The notes under the pieces were generated by a model. It did no database searches and was not told the DNA's origin. It was given only the letters and a program-made list of their open reading frames with translations. Position numbers and translations under genes: made by a program. Below, one piece after another: positions 35,857-44,535 of a stretch of DNA of 64,000 bases. Source of the DNA: DASVRA01 sp036388855. Lineage in GTDB: Bacteria > Pseudomonadota > Alphaproteobacteria > Caulobacterales > Caulobacteraceae. How positions within the stretch are numbered: position 1 is the stretch's first letter; each line of letters starts with the position of its first letter. The stretch covers positions 1 through 64,000 of the forward strand of contig DASVRA010000026.1 of assembly GCA_036388855.1 (NCBI GenBank), given 5' to 3'.

Positions 35857-38800
35857 CTAGCGGAAATCCCTCGGTCTCACCTGGATGGTGTCGATGTGAA
35901 GGTCCGGGATGAAAATGTCACGTACCGGCGCCACCTTCGGCGGCATCCCGCGGGGATCGGGTCCGTTGCCGCCGTGGTGGCCTTCATCGCCGCGCCCGTG
36001 CGGCATGGGGAACGGTTGGTCGCGCTCTCCGACGCTGGCGAGATCGGCCGAAAGGTCAATGAGCTTGCGCGCGACGAGGTGGACGACCTCGCCCTCTCGC
36101 TGAATCCGCCCCTCCACTCCGATCATGCCTGCGGTGAGGATGATCCGCCGTTGCTTCTCGAACAGCGACGGCCACACCACCAGGTTGGCGACCCCGGACT
36201 CGTCCTCGATAGTGATGAACATCACGCCCTTCGCGGAACCAGGGCGCTGGCGCACCAGCACCATCCCCGCCGCCTTCAGGAAACGACCGTCCTTCGCCGT
36301 CGCGACCTCGGCGCAGGTAACGAACCGCTGCTCCTTGAGCCCCTCACGCAGGAAGGCGACGGGGTGGCCCCGTAAAGTGAGTCCGAGGTGGCCGTAGTCC
36401 TCCACCACCTCCGCGCCGGCGGTCATCGACTTCAGTGCGACCATCGGCTCATCGACTTCCGGCACGATCTCACCCGCCAGGGCCGAGGCCACTTCGAACA
36501 ACGGCAGGGGCCGGTCGCGCAGCCCCTTGATCGTCCATTGCGCATCTCGCCGGCTGAGCCCCATCGACTCGCGGAAAGCGTCGGCTTCGGCGAGCCGAAC
36601 GAGCGCGGAAACGGGCACGCCTGCCCGCCTCCATAGATCGGGCAGGTCCTTGAACGGCTCCTCGGCTCTCGCCGCTAACAAGGCTGCGGCATCGGCGTTC
36701 GCAAGCCGCCTTACCTGTCGCAATCCTAGCCGGACGGCTAAGCCGCTATTGCCCTTCCGCTCCAGGGTGCAGTCCCAGCGCGAGGCGTTGACGCAGACCG
36801 GCCGCACCTCGACGCCGTGCTCGCGAGCATCGCGTACGATCTGTGCGGGAGCATAGAAGCCCATCGGCTGCGCATTCAGCAGAGCGGCGCAGAACACTTC
36901 CGGGTGGCTGCGCTTCATCCAGGAGGAGGCGTAGGCGATCAGCGCAAAGCTCGCCGCATGGCTCTCGGGGAAGCCGTAGGAGCCGAAGCCCTCAAGCTGG
37001 GTGAAGGTGCGATCGGCGAACTCCTGCGTATAGCCGCGCTCGACCATCCCCTGCACGAGCTTGTCCTTGAAGTGGCTGACCCCGCCGCTGAACTTGAAGG
37101 TCGCCATCGCCCGGCGAAGCTGGTCGGCCTCGCTCGGCGTGAAACCAGCGCATTCGATCGCCACCCGCATCGCCTGCTCCTGGAACAGCGGCACGCCTAG
37201 CGTCTTGCCGAGCACGGCCTCCAGTTCGGGCTTCGGGTATTCGACTAGCTCCTTGCCCTCTCGCCGGCGGAGGTAGGGGTGGACCATGTCGCCCTGGATC
37301 GGGCCAGGCCGGACGATCGCCACCTCAATCACAAGGTCGTAGAAGGTCCTGGGCTTCAGGCGCGGCAGCATCGCCATCTGCGCCCGGCTTTCGATCTGGA
37401 AGACGCCGAGCGTGTCGGCCTTGCGGATCATCGCGTAGGTCGCCGGATCCTCCGGCGGGATCGAGGCGAGGTCGAGATCGAGCCCCTTGAACTCCTTTAG
37501 GAGATCGAACGAGCGCTTCATGCAGGTGAGCATCCCGAGCGCCAGGCAATCGACCTTCATGAACCTGAGCGTGTCGATGTCGTCCTTGTCCCACTCGATC
37601 ACCTGCCGGTCCTTCATCGCGGCGGGTTCAATGGGGACCAGCTCGTCCAGCCTCTCGTCGGTGAGGACGAAGCCGCCAGGATGCTGCGACAGGTGACGAG
37701 GCGCGCCGATCAGTTCCCGCGCCAGGTCGAGCGTCAGCCGCAGGCGCCGGTCCATGTGAAGGTTAAGGTCCTTCACGTGTTTCTCGCCCACCCCTTCGGT
37801 GCTCCAGCCCCAAATCTGCGACGAGAGCCCTCGGATCACGTCCTCGGTGAGCCCCATCGCCTTGCCCACATCGCGCAGCGCACCGCGCGCCCGATAGCGG
37901 ATGACGGTGGAGCAGAGGGCGGAGCGGTCGCGGCCATAGGTGTCGAACACCCACTGCATCACGATCTCGCGCCGCTCGTGCTCGAAATCCACGTCGATGT
38001 CCGGCGGCTCCTTGCGCTCCTGGCTGATGAAGCGCTCGAACAGGAGATCGTGGAGCGTGGGGTCGATGCTGGTGATGCCCAGCACGAAACAGACTGCGGA
38101 GTTCGCCGCCGACCCACGGCCCTGGCAGAGGATGTCCTGGCTTCTCGCGAAGCGGACAATGGCGTTCACCGTCAGGAAATATGGAGCGTAGTTCAGCTCC
38201 TCGATCAGGCGCAGTTCGTGATGAAGCGTGGCCTGCACCTTCTCCGGCACGCCCTTGGGGTAGCGAACCGCGGCGCCCTCCCAGGTCAGCTTTTCGAGCG
38301 CCTGCTGTGGGGTGAGGCCCGGTATGCAGACCTCCTTGGGGTATTGGTAGGCGAGTTCGGTGAGCTGGAAGCGGCAGCGGCCGGCGATCTCGGCCGTCCT
38401 CGCCAGAGCCTCCGGGTAGCGCTTGAACAGCCGCTCCATCTCGAAGCCTGGCTTGAGGTAGCGGTCGGCGTTGCGTTCGCGGCGAAAGCCAAGCTCGTCG
38501 ATGGTGCAGCCTTTGCGGACGCAGGTGACGACATCCTGCAACATCCGCCGCGAGGGCTCATGGAACAGCACGTCATTGGCCACGACGGTCTTGACCCCGG
38601 CCTTCGCGGCTAGGGCGGAGAGTTCATGCAGCCGCAGCGCGTCCTTGGGGCGGCGGCGCAGGGTCAGCGCGAGGTGAGCGTCGTCGCCAAAGAAGCCGCG
38701 CAGCTTGCGCAGCTGGAGTTCGCAAGTCTCATCGGCCTCGTCAGGCACCAGGATTGCAATCAACCCTTCGACGTAGCCGTGGAGGTCATCCCAGGAGAGG

Positions 38801-39117
38801 ATGCAGGCGCCCTTGCCGCCTCGGCGCTTGCCCAGCGAGAGCAGCCGGCAGAGCCGCCCGTAAGCGGCGCGGTCGGTGGGGTAGACGAGCACTGACGCAC
38901 CGTCCGTCAGATCGAGCCGACACCCCACGATGAGGCGGACGCCGGTTGTCTCCGCCGCCTTGTGCGCTTGAACCACCCCGGCCAACGAGTTGCGGTCGGT
39001 GATCGCCAACGCCTCCATCTCACTGACGGCGGCCTGGGCGAACAGTTCGAGAGGCGAGGACGCGCCACGCAGGAAGGAGAAGTGAGAGGTGCTCTGAAGC
39101 TCGACGTAGCCGCTCAT
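35857..39117 (-). CDS. dnaE2: Error-prone DNA polymerase DnaE2
   Basis: The 1,086-residue C-family polymerase starts MSGYVELQSTSHFSFLRGAS, with a PHP domain in the first 200 residues. The palm has GRGSAANSAVCFVLGI and the catalytic acidic cluster PPDIDVDFEHERRE. An OB-fold lies near the C-terminus (GMVLVRQRPGSAKGVMFITI). DnaE2 performs translesion synthesis with ImuA and ImuB after DNA damage. It lacks the beta-clamp-binding tail of DnaE1 and relies on ImuB for that. The start at 39117 overlaps the imuB stop (ATGA). The frame open upstream is imuB in another reading. Confidence 0.97.
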   Translation of the reverse strand: MSGYVELQSTSHFSFLRGASSPLELFAQAAVSEMEALAITDRNSLAGVVQAHKAAETTGVRLIVGCRLDLTDGASVLVYPTDRAAYGRLCRLLSLGKRRGGKGACILSWDDLHGYVEGLIAILVPDEADETCELQLRKLRGFFGDDAHLALTLRRRPKDALRLHELSALAAKAGVKTVVANDVLFHEPSRRMLQDVVTCVRKGCTIDELGFRRERNADRYLKPGFEMERLFKRYPEALARTAEIAGRCRFQLTELAYQYPKEVCIPGLTPQQALEKLTWEGAAVRYPKGVPEKVQATLHHELRLIEELNYAPYFLTVNAIVRFARSQDILCQGRGSAANSAVCFVLGITSIDPTLHDLLFERFISQERKEPPDIDVDFEHERREIVMQWVFDTYGRDRSALCSTVIRYRARGALRDVGKAMGLTEDVIRGLSSQIWGWSTEGVGEKHVKDLNLHMDRRLRLTLDLARELIGAPRHLSQHPGGFVLTDERLDELVPIEPAAMKDRQVIEWDKDDIDTLRFMKVDCLALGMLTCMKRSFDLLKEFKGLDLDLASIPPEDPATYAMIRKADTLGVFQIESRAQMAMLPRLKPRTFYDLVIEVAIVRPGPIQGDMVHPYLRRREGKELVEYPKPELEAVLGKTLGVPLFQEQAMRVAIECAGFTPSEADQLRRAMATFKFSGGVSHFKDKLVQGMVERGYTQEFADRTFTQLEGFGSYGFPESHAASFALIAYASSWMKRSHPEVFCAALLNAQPMGFYAPAQIVRDAREHGVEVRPVCVNASRWDCTLERKGNSGLAVRLGLRQVRRLANADAAALLAARAEEPFKDLPDLWRRAGVPVSALVRLAEADAFRESMGLSRRDAQWTIKGLRDRPLPLFEVASALAGEIVPEVDEPMVALKSMTAGAEVVEDYGHLGLTLRGHPVAFLREGLKEQRFVTCAEVATAKDGRFLKAAGMVLVRQRPGSAKGVMFITIEDESGVANLVVWPSLFEKQRRIILTAGMIGVEGRIQREGEVVHLVARKLIDLSADLASVGERDQPFPMPHGRGDEGHHGGNGPDPRGMPPKVAPVRDIFIPDLHIDTIQVRPRDFR

Positions 39118-40637
39118 CCGAACACGCCGTGCAGAAACCATCGCTGGTCGCCGCTGCCGAGGTGCTCGCCGTCGCCTGAGCGGAAGACCCAGAACCGCTC
39201 CCCCGTCTCGTCCTCGACCTGGAAGTAGTCGCGCACCGCACTGGCCTCGGCGTCGCGCTTCCACCATTCACCGAAGATCCTTTCCGGCCCATCCGCCCGG
39301 CAGACTTTCCGGCGCACGCCCCGCCAGGTGAAACTCGCCGGCGGATGGTCAGGCAGCAGCGCCACCGTCTGGATCGGCTCTGGGCGCGGCAGTAGTCGCG
39401 CCGGCCTTGGCCACTGCGCCGACCAGCCGCCAACCTGCTTCGGGGCCAGAGGCGCCACTCTGCCGACCGAACGTTCCGGCACGTCGCTTTCGATCGGGAC
39501 CGCGCGATAGAGCCTGTGAGGCCCCAGCCGGTTCGACAGGGTATCGACGAGGCCGGAGATGTCCGCTTCGGACTCCTCCGTGAGCCCGCTCGTCGACTGT
39601 CTATAGATCAGGGGCTCGGCGACCGGCGCAGAGAGGATCATCAGTTCGATGCCGAAGCCGGGATCGACTGCCTCCAGCTTCGGGCTCAGCAGCCGGATCA
39701 GGGATTTCACATCGCGCGAAGGCTTGGACGTGCCGACGCGGATCGCCTCGACCCTCCCATCCACGCGATGAAACAGGAGGTCCAGGCAGCGCGCGCCGAG
39801 CGCCTTGGCTTCGAGCGTTGCGCAAAGCTGCTCCGCTAAGATGGCAGTGTAGCGGGCGAGGGTTTCGGGCGCGCTGATCGGCTCGGCGAAGCCCCTGCGA
39901 ACCTCGATGAGTTCCGGCGCCGACGCCAGGATCATCGGCTCGCAGGCTCGGCCATAGGCTTGATCGAGACGGCGTCCGATCTCCGGCCCGAACCGCAGGG
40001 CAAGGGGCGCTCGCGGCTGGGCATCCAGTTCGCCGATGCTGTCGAACCCAAGCCGTCTCAGCGCATCTACAGTGTCGAGCGGGAGGCGCAGCGCCGCGAC
40101 AGGAAGGTTGCGGATAGCTGGGCCTAGCTCGCCCTCGCCTATGCGAAGGGTGGGATTGGCGGCGTAGCGGGCGAGCGCATGGGCCGCGCCGTAGGTGCGG
40201 GTCATGGCGGCGCGCGCAGCCACCCCTGAAGCCTTCAGCCGGCCCAGCAGGTCGTCGAGGAGGCCCTGCTCGCCCCCATAGCGGTGAGCAGCTCCGGTCG
40301 CGTCGATGCACAGCCCGTCAGGCGGATCGGCGGCAACCACCGGCGCATAAAGCTTGAGCGCCCATAAGGCGAGCTTATCCAAGGCTTCGGCATCGGCGGC
40401 TGGATCGGCTTGCTGGACCTGCAACTCTGCGGACAAGGCCCGAGCCTTGGTCGCCGCCATGCCTGGGACGATGCCCTGGCGCTGCGCCGCCGCATCCGCA
40501 GCCATGACCAGGTTCCGGCCTCCGTCGCGGCCGACGGTGACCAAAGGCGTGTCAGGCGACGGCCCGGAGCGGCCCATCTGCCGCCGCAGCCGGTCGGTGG
40601 GCCAAGTCGGCAGGTAGAGCGAGACGACCCTTCTCAT
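39114..40637 (-). CDS. imuB: ImuB, Y-family-like mutasome hub protein
   Basis: The 507-residue protein starts MRRVVSLYLPTWPTDRLRRQ, the usual ImuB N-terminus. It has a Y-family polymerase scaffold in which catalytic acids are largely lost. GLCIDATGAAHRYGGEQGLL keeps the palm sequence and LRRLGFDSIGEL the helix-hairpin-helix. The C-terminus ends in the typical WFLHGVFG. ImuB binds the beta clamp and joins ImuA and DnaE2 into the mutasome. It begins 85 bases inside the 3' end of imuA and overlaps dnaE2 by 4 bases. Confidence 0.95.
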   Translation of the reverse strand: MRRVVSLYLPTWPTDRLRRQMGRSGPSPDTPLVTVGRDGGRNLVMAADAAAQRQGIVPGMAATKARALSAELQVQQADPAADAEALDKLALWALKLYAPVVAADPPDGLCIDATGAAHRYGGEQGLLDDLLGRLKASGVAARAAMTRTYGAAHALARYAANPTLRIGEGELGPAIRNLPVAALRLPLDTVDALRRLGFDSIGELDAQPRAPLALRFGPEIGRRLDQAYGRACEPMILASAPELIEVRRGFAEPISAPETLARYTAILAEQLCATLEAKALGARCLDLLFHRVDGRVEAIRVGTSKPSRDVKSLIRLLSPKLEAVDPGFGIELMILSAPVAEPLIYRQSTSGLTEESEADISGLVDTLSNRLGPHRLYRAVPIESDVPERSVGRVAPLAPKQVGGWSAQWPRPARLLPRPEPIQTVALLPDHPPASFTWRGVRRKVCRADGPERIFGEWWKRDAEASAVRDYFQVEDETGERFWVFRSGDGEHLGSGDQRWFLHGVFG

Positions 40638-41313
40638 CGCAGGCTTCCACTTCAAACACCCCACTCTCCCCACTCCGACATCGGACAAGCTCCAGCCGCC
40701 ACCTGGGCCGGCCGACGCCAAGCGCCGGCAGAGGCGAGGAGGGCAAGGCGGCGACGCGCCAGCGCGTCCGGGCCGCCGTAGGCTGGTCGAACGCCTTGGC
40801 TTCCTCGGCTCGCCGCCAGCGCCGGATCGCGATTCCGATAGCGCCTGAGGTCTCGGCCGCCAGTTGCAGCCGACGCGAGGCCGTCATGGTGAGCTTGGCG
40901 ACCTCACCCACCACCCCGCCTACGCCAGCGTGCCGCAGCCCCTCCTCGAAGGAGGCGAGAACGGCCTTTTCGTCGCCCGCCTCGACGAAGATCACCCGAT
41001 CCGGATCAAGCCCCGCCTGAGAGAGGGCGGGTGCGAAGAGGTCGTGGCGGACCAAGCACCACAGCACCGGCCCGGATGTTCGTGCGGCGATGCCGGCGGC
41101 GAACAGCGCCGCCGCCGCGCCATCGACGGCGCCGCCTCCGTTACCGGCAACCTCATGCAAGGTGCCCATCGCCAGACCGCCGCCCGGCAACCGAGCGTCG
41201 ATCTGCGGGAGACCGAAGGGTAGGTGCTCACCGCCTCCGCAATGCTCCCTCTCGCTTTGCCCCAGATGCGCCCGGAGGGCGTCGAGAGCGTGGGCTGGCG
41301 CTGGGGGCGGCAT
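40552..41313 (-). CDS. imuA: ImuA, RecA-like mutasome protein
   Basis: The 253-residue protein belongs to the ImuA/SulA-like branch of the RecA fold. GLPQIDARLPGGGLAMGTLHEVAG resembles the RecA N-terminal core with a degenerate Walker A, and ALSQAGLDPDRVIFVEAGDEK is characteristic of ImuA. The C-terminal tail, rich in Ala and Asp, interacts with ImuB or RecA in the family. It works with ImuB and DnaE2 in damage-induced mutagenesis. Overlap with imuB is long (86 bases), so the end or the imuB start could be slightly different in reality. Confidence 0.9.
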   Translation of the reverse strand: MPPPAPAHALDALRAHLGQSEREHCGGGEHLPFGLPQIDARLPGGGLAMGTLHEVAGNGGGAVDGAAAALFAAGIAARTSGPVLWCLVRHDLFAPALSQAGLDPDRVIFVEAGDEKAVLASFEEGLRHAGVGGVVGEVAKLTMTASRRLQLAAETSGAIGIAIRRWRRAEEAKAFDQPTAARTRWRVAALPSSPLPALGVGRPRWRLELVRCRSGESGVFEVEACDEKGRLALPADLAHRPAAAADGPLRAVA

Positions 41314-41332
41314 GATCGGTGGGAGAAGGCAT

Positions 41333-41758
41333 TCAGCGTTGCGCTGCCCGCATCGCCGCCGCCCGTGCTCTGAACACCCTCGCCACCGCGTCCGCCACTA
41401 GGGGTTCATTGTCATAGGCGTGGAGGGAACGCTCTATGTTTGTGGCGTGCCGCTCTAGACCTTCCGGGGTATCGCCGTCGCCGAGTTCATTAATGATCTC
41501 GTCGGCTTCAACTTCGGCTTCGGCTTCGACCTCGTCCCAGTCGACATCCGTCGGGATCGCCGTCGCCCCATCCGCCAGTTTCTGGAAGGCCTGCTGGGTG
41601 CGGATGCTTTGAACCTCCTGCGCTTCTCCAGGCCTGATTGGCCCCTCCAGTTCGCTTCCGCTCCGCTCACGAAGGGAGCGGAGAATGGCGAGGGTCTCCG
41701 GGTCCGCCTCAAGTGGAAGCGAGCGCCTGAGAGTCGAGATTGGGACAGGCACGGACAT
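41333..41758 (-). CDS. First gene of the SOS operon, unknown acidic protein
   Basis: A 141-residue acidic protein starts MSVPVPISTLRRSLPLEADP and has a central run of Glu/Ala (WDEVEAEAEVEADEIINELG) that should be a charged helix. The C-terminal half is helical with EGLERHATNIERSLHAYDNE. No family is recognised. AAGGAG stands 10 bases before the ATG and a perfect LexA box 17 bases before it, so it is the promoter-proximal gene of the imuA-imuB-dnaE2-SRAP operon (19-base gap to imuA). A longer frame from 41809 is less likely because it would include the operator. Confidence 0.75.
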   Translation of the reverse strand: MSVPVPISTLRRSLPLEADPETLAILRSLRERSGSELEGPIRPGEAQEVQSIRTQQAFQKLADGATAIPTDVDWDEVEAEAEVEADEIINELGDGDTPEGLERHATNIERSLHAYDNEPLVADAVARVFRARAAAMRAAQR

Positions 41759-41774
41759 GCTGTGGCTCCTTATA

Positions 41775-41789
41775 GTTCTGCATTTGTTC
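41775..41789 (-). promoter_or_regulatory. LexA (SOS) box of the mutasome operon
   Basis: GTTC-TGCATTT-GTTC on the + strand is a perfect alphaproteobacterial LexA box (read GAAC-N7-GAAC towards the operon). On the minus strand a TTGACT -35 lies just upstream, and the box covers the expected -10 region (CAAATG). LexA binding would therefore block RNA polymerase directly. The first gene begins 17 bases downstream. Confidence 0.85.
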
Positions 41790-42091
41790 CAGCCCTTGCC
41801 GTGAGTCAAGCCTCCCGGTGTCCGCCCATTTTCCCGTTATCGCTCCAGCGGCGGATCAGGCGCGTTCGCTCTGCGTGGACGCCGCCGTGGAGCGCCAGCT
41901 TCCCTGATGGCCCCTCATTGGCAACGCCTCAACGTCCGCTCATGGCGCAAAGCGGTCGCGCTCTGAGGGCCCGCGGGAGCAGTGATGAACCCACAGTGGC
42001 TCCCCAGAGTTATGGATGGCAATCTGTGCTGCAAACGCGATTGCTGAGTTCCCTTGGGCTCGGTTGCCGCACCTAGGTTGGCCTCCGCACA

Positions 42092-42529
42092 TTAGTAAGT
42101 GGCCATACTGAACACCCCTTCTTCATCAAAATGGACCGACAGAAAGCCTATTTCCATTCCTGTTGTATCATCCAAAATCGTTAAATGGCCACCTGTTCTC
42201 GGGCTGTAGTCATAGTACTCTCCCCACGGTGTGGGATTGACGCTCTGGGGCAGCCCGAGCAATTTAATAACCTCCTGTTTGGTCTTACCCGAAAGTTGCT
42301 GTTCAATCTCACTGCGCTTGAAGACAAGGTGCTTTTCGGGTTGCCTCTTGACTTCTGACGAATCATCGGAAATCGCTGAACGCGCTTTCGGTGCGTAAGT
42401 GTCCGCTGAGGTAACCCCCGGCACTTCTTGTGTGGGTGCGGCGCTCGACGTGGGCTCCGTGCAGCTTACTAAGGCGGCTAAAGTGATCGCGAGCAGCGCC
42501 AGCCGTCCAGACATGACCGTGGCCGTCAC
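42092..42529 (-). CDS. SmpA/OmlA-like lipoprotein
   Basis: The 145-residue protein has a signal peptide ending in the lipobox LVSC (Cys23), so it is a lipoprotein of the periplasm or outer membrane. After a Ser/Thr/Pro-rich linker comes a small domain, QLSGKTKQEVIKLLGLPQSV...GEYYDYS, which matches the beta-lactamase-inhibitor-like fold of SmpA/BamE relatives. The GTG start is supported by AGGAGG 5 bases before it; the ATG at 42514 is an alternative. The gene is AT-richer than its neighbours and divergent from the small XRE gene. Confidence 0.8.
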   Translation of the reverse strand: MTATVMSGRLALLAITLAALVSCTEPTSSAAPTQEVPGVTSADTYAPKARSAISDDSSEVKRQPEKHLVFKRSEIEQQLSGKTKQEVIKLLGLPQSVNPTPWGEYYDYSPRTGGHLTILDDTTGMEIGFLSVHFDEEGVFSMATY

Positions 42530-42567
42530 GGTTACCTCCTAGGCAGAGATGCTATGTATATGCGGTC

Positions 42568-42581
42568 GACGCAAATGCGTC
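42568..42581. promoter_or_regulatory. Candidate operator palindrome between lipoprotein and XRE genes
   Basis: GACGCA-AA-TGCGTC is a perfect 6-bp inverted repeat with a 2-base centre, in the 73-base gap between two divergent genes. Small XRE proteins often bind such short dyads at their own promoter, so self-regulation by the 79-residue protein at 42603 is likely but unproven. Confidence 0.45.
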
Positions 42582-42602
42582 TAGCGTGGACTCTCGCCCG
42601 TT

Positions 42603-42842
42603 GTGGGGCGAGCACGGCCGATCAGTCTACGAGCGACTTTGGCTGCAAACGTGAAGCGCTTGCGCGCAGAACGGCGACTGAGTCAGGAAGAGCTTGCACA
42701 CCGAGCGGGCTTGCACCGGACCTTCATAGGCTTTGTGGAGCGGGCGGAGACAAACATCTCGATTGATAACATTGAGAAAATTGCGGGCGCACTCGAAGCG
42801 GCTGTCGTTGATTTGTTTAAAGGAGAGGGATATCCCCACTAG
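42603..42842 (+). CDS. Small XRE-family regulator (C-protein-like)
   Basis: The 79-residue protein is almost entirely one helix-turn-helix domain: VKRLRAERRLSQEELAHRAG, then LHRTFIGFVERAETNISIDN and IEKIAGALEA. Size and sequence resemble controller proteins of restriction-modification systems and small phage-type repressors. No restriction-modification genes are directly beside it, but it lies 7.6 kb from the phosphorothioation module. A GTG start is used and no good ribosome-binding site is seen. A short palindrome 22 bases upstream is a likely operator. Confidence 0.85.
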   Translation: MGRARPISLRATLAANVKRLRAERRLSQEELAHRAGLHRTFIGFVERAETNISIDNIEKIAGALEAAVVDLFKGEGYPH

Positions 42843-43413
42843 CGCTCAAAGAACTGATCGCGTGCGCGGTGCACGGCGACGCGGGGTGGCTACCTCAATC
42901 CTGGCGGGCCGTCCGGCAGGATTCCATGCGCTGCCTGCACCATCCTGATCTAGGTGCGGATCTGTTGGTGGTGCGCCGCCCTCTCGGGAAGTGTAGAAGG
43001 CATAATGCAGCACACGCTCTTCATTGAGGCGGACGGGCAGCTTTGCCGCGGCTTCAGCCGTTCCTCGCCCGCTCTGCTATGGAACATGGCTGGCGGATGT
43101 TGGGGCAGCAGCACGGGCCTTTGTTCCTCGGCCGCAGACATGGGAAAGCTGGTCACCTCACGGCTGGCGAAGCGACTCTATCCGATAGCAGCTGGCCCTG
43201 CCCCGGACGTGGGTCGCGCTGATTGCCGGGTTCAGCGGAGACGAGTGAGCCGCTATCGTCCCGAGCTGTGCGACGGATACCGTGGCCCCAGGTCGAGAAG
43301 AGTCAAAAGAACTCGCGGACGAGAGCCAGCGCATTGCCGGCGGCGCAGCCAGCAGGGTCAAAGGCAGGTAGGCCGTCACCGCTCTTGACACGCCGAGTCG
43401 TCGTGATGGCGAG
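42843..43413. other. Gene-poor stretch, possibly decayed coding sequence
   Basis: No full gene is seen. On the minus strand a start-less frame of about 75 codons (about 42850-43075, with KLPVRLNEERVLHYAFYTSR) has coding-like composition and may be the remains of a gene, but no family is recognised. The rest shows stops in all frames. Confidence 0.35.
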
Positions 43414-43728
43414 CTATGGGGCAGGCGGCACCCACCGAGCTGCAGCGTCACCAAGGACCCAGGCGATCGCGCGGGTCCTAATCACCTCATCAGGCTGGCG
43501 AGGGGGCTCCCCACCATCACAGGAGATGAGCACCGGACGCCAGCCTTGCCCCTGGTACTTTTCCAGCAGTTCGTCGACGGTGTCGTGCTCAAGGTGGAGT
43601 ACGGCCATGAACTCCTCGACGGTTTCCTGCACCTCCTGCTGTGCGCGCTCCAGGGTCGGGAAGACCTGCGAACGAAGAGGCGCGCCTGGGTGAACGGGGT
43701 CTTCGTAGACGACCTGATATGACGACAT
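43414..43728 (-). CDS. 104-residue protein of unknown function
   Basis: The frame begins at an ATG with GGAGG 6 bases upstream and reads MSSYQVVYEDPVHPGAPLRS. A helical middle (TLERAQQEVQETVEEFMAVL) follows, then a hydrophobic strand with WRPVLISCDGGEP. The C-terminus is Ala/Pro-rich. No domain is recognised. It may be a small cytoplasmic alpha/beta protein. Codon use fits the host. It stands alone, divergent from the AlpA-like gene 225 bases away. Confidence 0.68.
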   Translation of the reverse strand: MSSYQVVYEDPVHPGAPLRSQVFPTLERAQQEVQETVEEFMAVLHLEHDTVDELLEKYQGQGWRPVLISCDGGEPPRQPDEVIRTRAIAWVLGDAAARWVPPAP

Positions 43729-43953
43729 TCGTGCCTCCGATCCGAGTCGCCATTCGTGAGCGGCTCAACTCATACATTAATTCAGATCATTTCTCTCGTA
43801 GGTAGGTAGGAACACCGCCGCGGGTGTGCGGCCCGCACCTTCCTGTGGATAACTCCACCTCAGCGCTTGCGGCGGCACGCACGGATTCGCCGTCGTGACG
43901 CGAGTCTTCAGGGCACCCGGCGCCGTGCGCCGCTCAAATCAGAGGATGCCCGA

Positions 43954-44157
43954 ATGACTACCCCTACACCCCCTATCCAAAGGCAGCTGATTCGGCTGCC
44001 TCAGGTGATGGCCCGCACCGGCATGAGTCGCTCGTGGCTCTACGGCGCTATCGCTCAGAAGCGATTTCCAGCACCCGTGAAGATCGGTCGCGCGAGCGGC
44101 TGGGACGCGGCCGCCATTGACGGCTGGATCGCGGCCCAACTGAGCACGGCTGCCTGA
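43954..44157 (+). CDS. AlpA-family DNA-binding regulator
   Basis: The 67-residue protein has the AlpA helix-turn-helix: LIRLPQVMARTGMSRSWLYGAI, then FPAPVKIGRASGWDAAAIDGWI, with the conserved KIG...W.. pattern of MerR-like single-domain proteins. AlpA proteins act as excisionase-like regulators that switch on integrase genes of P4-type islands. The ATG at 43954 is chosen because the protein begins directly before the domain. It precedes an Xis-like gene and two recombinase genes on the same strand. Confidence 0.85.
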   Translation: MTTPTPPIQRQLIRLPQVMARTGMSRSWLYGAIAQKRFPAPVKIGRASGWDAAAIDGWIAAQLSTAA

Positions 44158-44238
44158 CTGCTCCTCCCCCAAGAGCCGAACCCTTTTCCGAAACAGACCG
44201 CCACCGAGCCGGTGCGGCAGTCACACAGAGAGATGGAA

Positions 44239-44430
44239 ATGAGAGAATCCCGTTCGCCCCGTGTCCCCCGGATGTTGTCCATCGGCGATGTCGCCGAGGC
44301 GATGAACGCCTCCACCCGCACGATCAGGCGCTGGATCGCCGATGGAGACCTGCATGCCCACCGTATGGGTCGCCTCGTGCGGGTGTCCGAAGACGATCTT
44401 GTCGCGTTTGCCGCCACGCGCCGCCGCTAA
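44239..44430 (+). CDS. Excisionase-like helix-turn-helix protein
   Basis: This small protein (about 63 residues) has a MerR-like winged helix of the excisionase type: MLSIGDVAEAMNASTRTIRR, then WIADGDLHAHRMGRLVRVSE and DDLVAFAATRRR. Such proteins bend DNA at attachment sites and direct recombination towards excision. An AGAGAG lies 7 bases before the ATG at 44239; an ATG two codons earlier is also possible. It lies just before the two recombinase genes, so it may serve them. Confidence 0.8.
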   Translation: MRESRSPRVPRMLSIGDVAEAMNASTRTIRRWIADGDLHAHRMGRLVRVSEDDLVAFAATRRR

Positions 44431-44491
44431 AGCCATTGGTGTCCATAAATGTCACTGACTTTCCACATCAATTCAGAGAATAGGGAGAACT

Positions 44492-44524
44492 CCATATCGG
44501 AAACGACCATTGTTTCCGATATGG
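44492..44524. repeat. Perfect 13-bp inverted repeat before the recombinase operon
   Basis: CCATATCGGAAAC (44492-44504) and GTTTCCGATATGG (44512-44524) are perfect inverted repeats around the 7-base centre GACCATT. The site ends 11 bases before the chosen recombinase start. A 13-bp dyad with a 6-8-bp centre is the usual form of a tyrosine-recombinase core site, so it may be a crossover site. An operator for self-repression is the alternative. Confidence 0.7.
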
Positions 44525-44535
44525 TATTCAGCCTA

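Noticed and set aside
42850..43075. Minus-strand frame of about 75 codons with coding-like composition
   Set aside because: No start codon, no ribosome-binding site and no family recognised. Mentioned only as part of the gene-poor stretch.
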